This document shows, one piece after another, positions 62,144 through 64,000 of a DNA stretch of 64,000 nucleotides; the first letter of the stretch is position 1, and every line of letters starts with the position of its first letter. Origin of the DNA: Leptolyngbya sp. FACHB-261 (lineage in GTDB: Bacteria > Cyanobacteriota > Cyanobacteriia > FACHB-261). Under the pieces are notes generated by a model. It saw only the letters and a program-made list of their open reading frames with translations, did not search any database and was not told the origin of the DNA. The stretch is from contig NZ_JACJPL010000036.1 of assembly GCF_014696065.1 (NCBI RefSeq), forward strand, positions 61,405 to 125,404, read 5' to 3'. The position numbers and the translations under genes were made by a program.

Positions 62144-63685
62144 CTAAGCGTCGATATCAATCATGTATTCTTCATCATCTAACTCACTGTCTGAATCAGT
62201 TATTCCTTTACCCTTGTAGCTTGCTAATGCTAGGAGAGTCAGATCTCTCGCCATCTTCCAATCTCGACGTCCTGTAACTAGGTCCATCAACTCTAGCCAA
62301 TGACTCTGTAAGGTAGGAATTTTTCCCGCTCTTGACCAGAAATCTGTTATGAACTCCCTGAACGTTTGAGCATTTTTACAGCGGCTTAAACCAGTTCTAA
62401 TACGAACAGTTTCTCTGTCGAAATTAGGAATCTCCCCTCTTTTCTTAGCCTGACTCGAAATTTGCCCGTAGGTGAACTTGATGGCCTCATGGCAGGCCTG
62501 AACAAATAACCTCTCAGATTCTGCATTCCACTGGGCTTTTTGAACCATATTGCACAGTCCTTCTCTTTCATAAGTCAGCTGTTTGAACAAGTCATTGCTA
62601 TTGACTCTGTCTGACAAACCAGAGTACCAAGGCAGTTTCCTGGCTAGGTTCTCTGATATCAGTTCTCTAGCCAAGCTACTTGCAACAAAACCACCATTCT
62701 TTCCAGCTACTACTCGGTCGCTCAAGAAATCCCGAGAGGCTTGATAATTCTTGAGAACTTGAGTGTCGGCTTCCACAACATGCAGGTCTGTACGGGTTTT
62801 CTGTTGAGTGGACCAAGCAACTGTTCCTAGAGTCAATACTTGGCAGCGTTCAACCTTGTGAGTTTTAGCGGTGTCTGCTGCTGTTTCGTAGGCTAGAAAC
62901 CTTAAACCAGCATCACCTAAGCTACAGGCAAAGAAATCTTTGTACCCTACCCCCCTGAGTTGGGGCTGTTGCCGATACTTGGCATAGATTTCTAAGTTGG
63001 TTACTTCAGGAATAACCAAAGCATACTGAGCTCGTTTATCCCGAAGTTTAGACCTTAAAAGAAAGTAGTAGCAAGCAACAGGAGCAAAGAGAAGAACAAA
63101 CGCATTCTCTGGAAGCTCTTCAAAGCTAGTCTCAACACTGAAGGCAACATGCCTTACTACCGCTCCAGGATTTAGCCAGCCAGCTACACTAACTGGCTTG
63201 TTGAGAAAGTAGCCCTTCTTATCGCATAAAATGCTTGCAAACCCTTGATAAACGTAGCTCTTTAAGGCATTATATGTAACAACGATTTCTGGTTTGTCTT
63301 CCTCGATTGAGAAAGATTTTGAGATCACTCCAGTTGATTTACGTGTACTAGGATGTTGTAGGAAAGTGCCCATCATTCCTTGATGAACAGTAACCTGAGT
63401 TTGGATAGGCATTGTCTTGGAATCCAAGCCTCTTAAGGCAATCAGTCCTTCAGGACTAACCTGAAATGCCTGTTTCAATAACCAATCCAATACCTCTAGG
63501 TCACTTCCATTCCATTGCATAGTGACACGACGAGGATCGTTGGTTTGCCAGGTTAGCTCGCCAGGACAATTTTCAGTTTGAATTCCCTCTTGCTCAAGTT
63601 GTTTTAAGGTCATCCACAAACCAGCAAGGCCAGCCCGATGTAGCAAGGTAAAACTAGGATGACCTAGACTAAATTCTAGCTGCAT
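62144..63685 (-). CDS. cas8: Cascade large subunit Cas8 (DevT / Cmx1-like)
   Basis: The 513-residue protein opens with MQLEFSLGHPSFTLLHRAGLAGLWMTL, the HRAGLAGL pattern of Cas8a1/Cmx1 (DevT) of Myxan-type systems. It has no HD or helicase motif. A zinc motif is not evident. The C-terminus is acidic (DSDSELDDEEYMIDIDA). Cas8 recognises the PAM and recruits Cas3. Its ATG overlaps the stop of the preceding gene by 10 bases, so it is translated in the same operon. Confidence 0.8.
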   Translation of the reverse strand: MQLEFSLGHPSFTLLHRAGLAGLWMTLKQLEQEGIQTENCPGELTWQTNDPRRVTMQWNGSDLEVLDWLLKQAFQVSPEGLIALRGLDSKTMPIQTQVTVHQGMMGTFLQHPSTRKSTGVISKSFSIEEDKPEIVVTYNALKSYVYQGFASILCDKKGYFLNKPVSVAGWLNPGAVVRHVAFSVETSFEELPENAFVLLFAPVACYYFLLRSKLRDKRAQYALVIPEVTNLEIYAKYRQQPQLRGVGYKDFFACSLGDAGLRFLAYETAADTAKTHKVERCQVLTLGTVAWSTQQKTRTDLHVVEADTQVLKNYQASRDFLSDRVVAGKNGGFVASSLARELISENLARKLPWYSGLSDRVNSNDLFKQLTYEREGLCNMVQKAQWNAESERLFVQACHEAIKFTYGQISSQAKKRGEIPNFDRETVRIRTGLSRCKNAQTFREFITDFWSRAGKIPTLQSHWLELMDLVTGRRDWKMARDLTLLALASYKGKGITDSDSELDDEEYMIDIDA

Positions 63686-63891
63686 GGCTCTGCTCCTACC
63701 TCTTTGTCATAGCGGATTTTATCTGGAGCAACAACTGGATAAAAGCCGATCCTCGGCCACTCTTGGAAGCCCTCTTGAATTCGGATAGGAACTGACCATC
63801 GTTGCGCCTCTCTTAAGAAAGAGTGACCTCGCCGATCTGCTTCTGCTTGTATTTTAGCCTTGTCTTCTTTAAGCAAAACGGTTATTGTATA
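63676..63891 (-). pseudogene. truncated upstream cas gene (C-terminus of cas3 or cas6)
   Basis: A minus-strand frame open from the presumed IS630 junction (near 63891) runs YTITVLLKEDKAKIQAEADR...FLREAQRWSVPIRIQEGFQEWPRIGFYPVVAPDKIRYDKEVGAEPCS and ends at 63676, overlapping the cas8 ATG. The position at the operon head and the pattern SVPIRI...GFYPVVA suggest the C-terminus of Cas3 more than Cas6; I rate Cas3 about even and Cas6 unlikely. The rest was displaced or deleted at the insertion element. Confidence 0.6.
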
Positions 63892-64000
63892 GCCCTACGC
63901 ACGCACGTTAGGACGCTATTCTAGAGAGAGAAGCATTGAGATACACCCATGCCTGCGCCTTACAGTTATGACCTACGCACCAAAGCGATCGAAGCCGTTA
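63892..64000 (+). mobile_element. IS630-family insertion sequence, 5' end only
   Basis: The transposase starts with ATG at 63949 and reads MPAPYSYDLRTKAIEAV, the standard N-terminus of cyanobacterial IS630-family transposases, and runs off the window. IS630 elements insert at TA; TATA lies at 63888-63891 at the junction with the truncated cas gene, and the terminal inverted repeat probably begins with the following GCCCTACGCACGC. The other end is outside the window. Confidence 0.7.

Overview
The window reads as chromosomal DNA of a cyanobacterium. The markers are a ThiD2-ThiE fusion followed by ThiS, a short cyanobacterial-type Hfq, a single-RRM RNA-binding protein with a Gly/Arg tail, a DUF1350 hydrolase, an FeS-type photolyase/cryptochrome, an SPFH-FHA protein beside a PP2C phosphatase, and transposase remnants of types common in cyanobacteria. 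Genus cannot be fixed from sequence alone; a Leptolyngbya-like filamentous form is only a guess.

Layout. 1-11,240: accessory genes, all on the minus strand: a Tat-type aldo/keto reductase cut by the window edge, two AraC regulators around a kelch protein, seven short genes resembling resistance or small-molecule-modifying enzymes (phosphotransferase, acetyltransferase, methyltransferase, nucleotidyltransferase, RibD/DHFR-like reductase, fructosamine kinase-like, plus a membrane protein), a Doc toxin-antitoxin pair with a VapC remnant beside it, and a chorismate mutase-type protein. 11,590-15,687: a 1365-residue protein with an Mrr-like nuclease domain and a NACHT ATPase, a likely anti-phage sensor. 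15,700-18,000: a long repeat-rich non-coding stretch leading into two small unknown genes, possibly a plasmid-derived replication region. 18,490-34,360: ordinary core genes (photolyase, RTX protein, malate dehydrogenase, Rbp, MazG, glycosyltransferase, Hfq, ThiE/ThiS, PP2C, SPFH-FHA).

34,474-about 49,600: a genomic island beginning at a tRNA-Cys gene. A tyrosine integrase and an excisionase-like gene are followed by a decayed second copy of the same pair, then small regulators, a Cas4-like PD-(D/E)XK nuclease, an ECF-type sigma factor preceded by an overlapping small ORF, membrane and SHOCT-domain proteins, IS4 and IS1-type transposase remnants and a NucS-like nuclease. A second, much larger tyrosine recombinase lies at 50,057-52,009.

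52,908-64,000: a type I CRISPR-Cas locus of the Myxan/dev kind (I-B-related). From right to left it has a truncated upstream gene cut by an IS630-family element, cas8, cas7, cas5, cas4-cas1 fusion, cas2, a leader and an array of 75 clear repeats (74 spacers) plus one degenerate terminal repeat. The array is read on the minus strand: the leader lies beside cas2, variant repeats collect at the far end, and the repeat hairpin pairs better in that sense. No full cas3 or cas6 is visible in the window. A degenerate CRISPR repeat that keeps its hairpin sits between cas5 and cas4-cas1 and may be a crRNA-like regulatory RNA. This is the observation I would follow first, together with the Mrr-NACHT gene.
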